From the NCBI GenBank assembly GCA_028868395.1, contig JAGWUO010000090.1:1-5763 (forward strand): a stretch of DNA of 5,763 nucleotides, given 5' to 3'. Shown one piece after another: positions 4,841 to 5,763 of this stretch. Position 1 is the stretch's first letter, and each line of letters starts with the position of its first letter. The notes beneath the pieces were generated by a model. It was not told where the DNA came from. It was given only the letters and a program-made list of their open reading frames with translations, and did no database searches. The position numbers were made by a program, and so were the translations under genes. This stretch comes from Cytophagales bacterium. GTDB lineage: Bacteria > Bacteroidota > Bacteroidia > Cytophagales > Spirosomataceae.

Positions 4841-5763
4841 GTAGATAAAATCTCTACCATACGAATCAAATCCTCTGAAACTGGTTTTTTCTTTGTAATC
4901 GTATCGTGGAATGGCGTGTAAATCAACTGATTATTAACAACACCTGCCATCACATTTTTCTCTCCGCGTAATAAACCTTCTAAAGCACCTAATCCCAATC
5001 TACTCGCTAATATACGGTCATAAGCGGTTGGAATACCACCCCGTTGAATGTGACCCAACGTGGTAACGCGAATATCTAAATTCTCGCCCATTTTGTCCTT
5101 GATTTTCTTGGCAACAATCTGTGCATTCCCTTCTTCATCCCCTTCTGCAACAATAACTATAGATGAAGATTTCTTCTTATCAAATCCTTTTTGAAGTACA
5201 GCTGAAATCTCCTCAACTGAAGTTAAATTCTCCGGAATCATCACTGACTCAGCACCACCAGCGATTGCACATTGAATAGCAATATATCCAGAATCACGCC
5301 CCATCACTTCAATAAAAAATACTCGGTCGTGTGAATCTGCCGTATCGCGAATTTTATCTACTGCATCTAAGGCCGTGTTTACCGCGGTATCAAAACCAAT
5401 CGTATAATCCGTTCCATATAGATCGTTATCAATGGTTCCTGGAGCCCCTACCGTAGGAATTTTAAATTCATTGTAGAAGATTTCTGCACCTGTAAATGTA
5501 CCGTTTCCTCCGATGGCCACTAAGCCTTCAATACCTAATTCCTGTAGTTTATCATATGCCTTTTTACGACCTTCGGCTGTCATAAATTCCTTCGAACGAG
5601 CTGACTTTAAAATCGTACCACCTCGCTGTATAATATTACTCACTGACTGAGAATTTAAAGGAATAATATCCCCTTTAATCATCCCATTATACCCTCTTAC
5701 AATACCAAAAACTTCCACACCGTGGTATGCAGCACCACGAACAATTGCTCTAATACAAGCATT
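4837..5763 (-). CDS. pfkA: ATP-dependent 6-phosphofructokinase, N-terminus cut by right edge
   Basis: The visible 308 residues lack only the first 16-20 (the TSGGDAPGM segment), as family length is about 320-330. The frame is open through base 5763; its first codons read NACIRAIVRGAAYHG, matching the allosteric-effector region with both arginines, so the GTG at 5718 is internal. The enzyme phosphorylates fructose 6-phosphate in glycolysis. Conserved residues, numbered from the first visible codon, include PGTIDND (108-114, catalytic base Asp112), Arg147, MGR (154-156), VAEGD with Glu207, Arg232 and HIQRGG (238-243). Gly109 in PGTIDND and Gly after the GGN motif are the residues typical of ATP-using rather than pyrophosphate-using enzymes. 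The odd point is GGNGT (85-89), where E. coli has GGDGS with the Mg-binding Asp103; the codon here is AAC at 5503-5505. The stop codon overlaps that of the ElyC-like gene. Confidence 0.96.
   Translation of the reverse strand, partial: NACIRAIVRGAAYHGVEVFGIVRGYNGMIKGDIIPLNSQSVSNIIQRGGTILKSARSKEFMTAEGRKKAYDKLQELGIEGLVAIGGNGTFTGAEIFYNEFKIPTVGAPGTIDNDLYGTDYTIGFDTAVNTALDAVDKIRDTADSHDRVFFIEVMGRDSGYIAIQCAIAGGAESVMIPENLTSVEEISAVLQKGFDKKKSSSIVIVAEGDEEGNAQIVAKKIKDKMGENLDIRVTTLGHIQRGGIPTAYDRILASRLGLGALEGLLRGEKNVMAGVVNNQLIYTPFHDTITKKKPVSEDLIRMVEILST

Noticed and set aside
4840..4858. Hairpin GGTAGA / TCTACC at the end of pfkA as a shared terminator
   Set aside because: Only 6 bp with a 7-base loop, no T-run on either strand, and it lies in the coding end of pfkA. 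An alternative 8-bp pairing (4822-4829 with 4854-4861) has a 24-base loop and is no stronger.
5716..5718. The GTG at 5718 as the pfkA start
   Set aside because: The frame continues to the window edge and encodes the conserved ACIRAIVR segment, so this is an internal Val codon of a truncated gene.
1..5763. An unknown multi-gene defence, secretion or biosynthetic system
   Set aside because: Every sizeable open frame fits a known, widely distributed family. The genes are mostly on alternating strands and not operonic, so nothing supports a joint new system here.

Overview
The window looks like ordinary chromosome from an AT-rich member of the Bacteroidota. The evidence is a type IX secretion system plug protein, a PUR-family (DUF3276) protein, a DUF4369/DUF5106 thioredoxin-like protein, secretory signals ending in AQ or SQ, and promoter-like TAnnTTTG boxes in place of E. 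coli-type -10 elements. Shine-Dalgarno sequences are not evident. The order within the phylum cannot be fixed from sequence alone; a Cytophagales- or Sphingobacteriales-like lineage is a guess.

Layout from left to right: the C-terminal part of a type IX secretion plug protein (+, cut by the left edge); ychF (-); a small PUR-family nucleic-acid-binding protein (-); rlpA (+); a secreted TlpA-like thiol-disulfide protein (-); an ElyC/SanA/YdcF-family membrane protein (+); and pfkA (-, cut by the right edge). Strand changes at nearly every gene. Only ychF and the PUR gene are neighbours on the same strand, and a clear terminator followed by a promoter-like box separates them. Most genes here therefore appear to be single transcription units. 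The three tail-to-tail junctions are very tight: 17 bases, 2 bases, and a 4-base overlap. The two head-to-head junctions hold the regulatory sequence.

Functionally, four of the seven genes concern the cell envelope or export: the secretion plug, an RlpA-type peptidoglycan enzyme, a periplasmic thioredoxin-fold protein, and an ElyC-like envelope factor. The others are housekeeping: glycolysis (pfkA), a translation-associated ATPase (ychF) and a nucleic-acid-binding protein. I see no mobile element, phage gene, CRISPR array, rRNA or tRNA, and no convincing new multi-gene system. The points most worth a second look are the Asp-to-Asn change in the PfkA GGDGS motif, a pair of face-to-face promoter-like boxes between the thioredoxin-like and ElyC-like genes, a 7-base tandem repeat that supplies the plug gene's stop codon, and a strongly basic tail on RlpA. 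Three apparent gene starts are GTG codons. One is accepted (the PUR gene), one is replaced by a downstream ATG (the thioredoxin-like gene), and one is an internal codon of the truncated pfkA.
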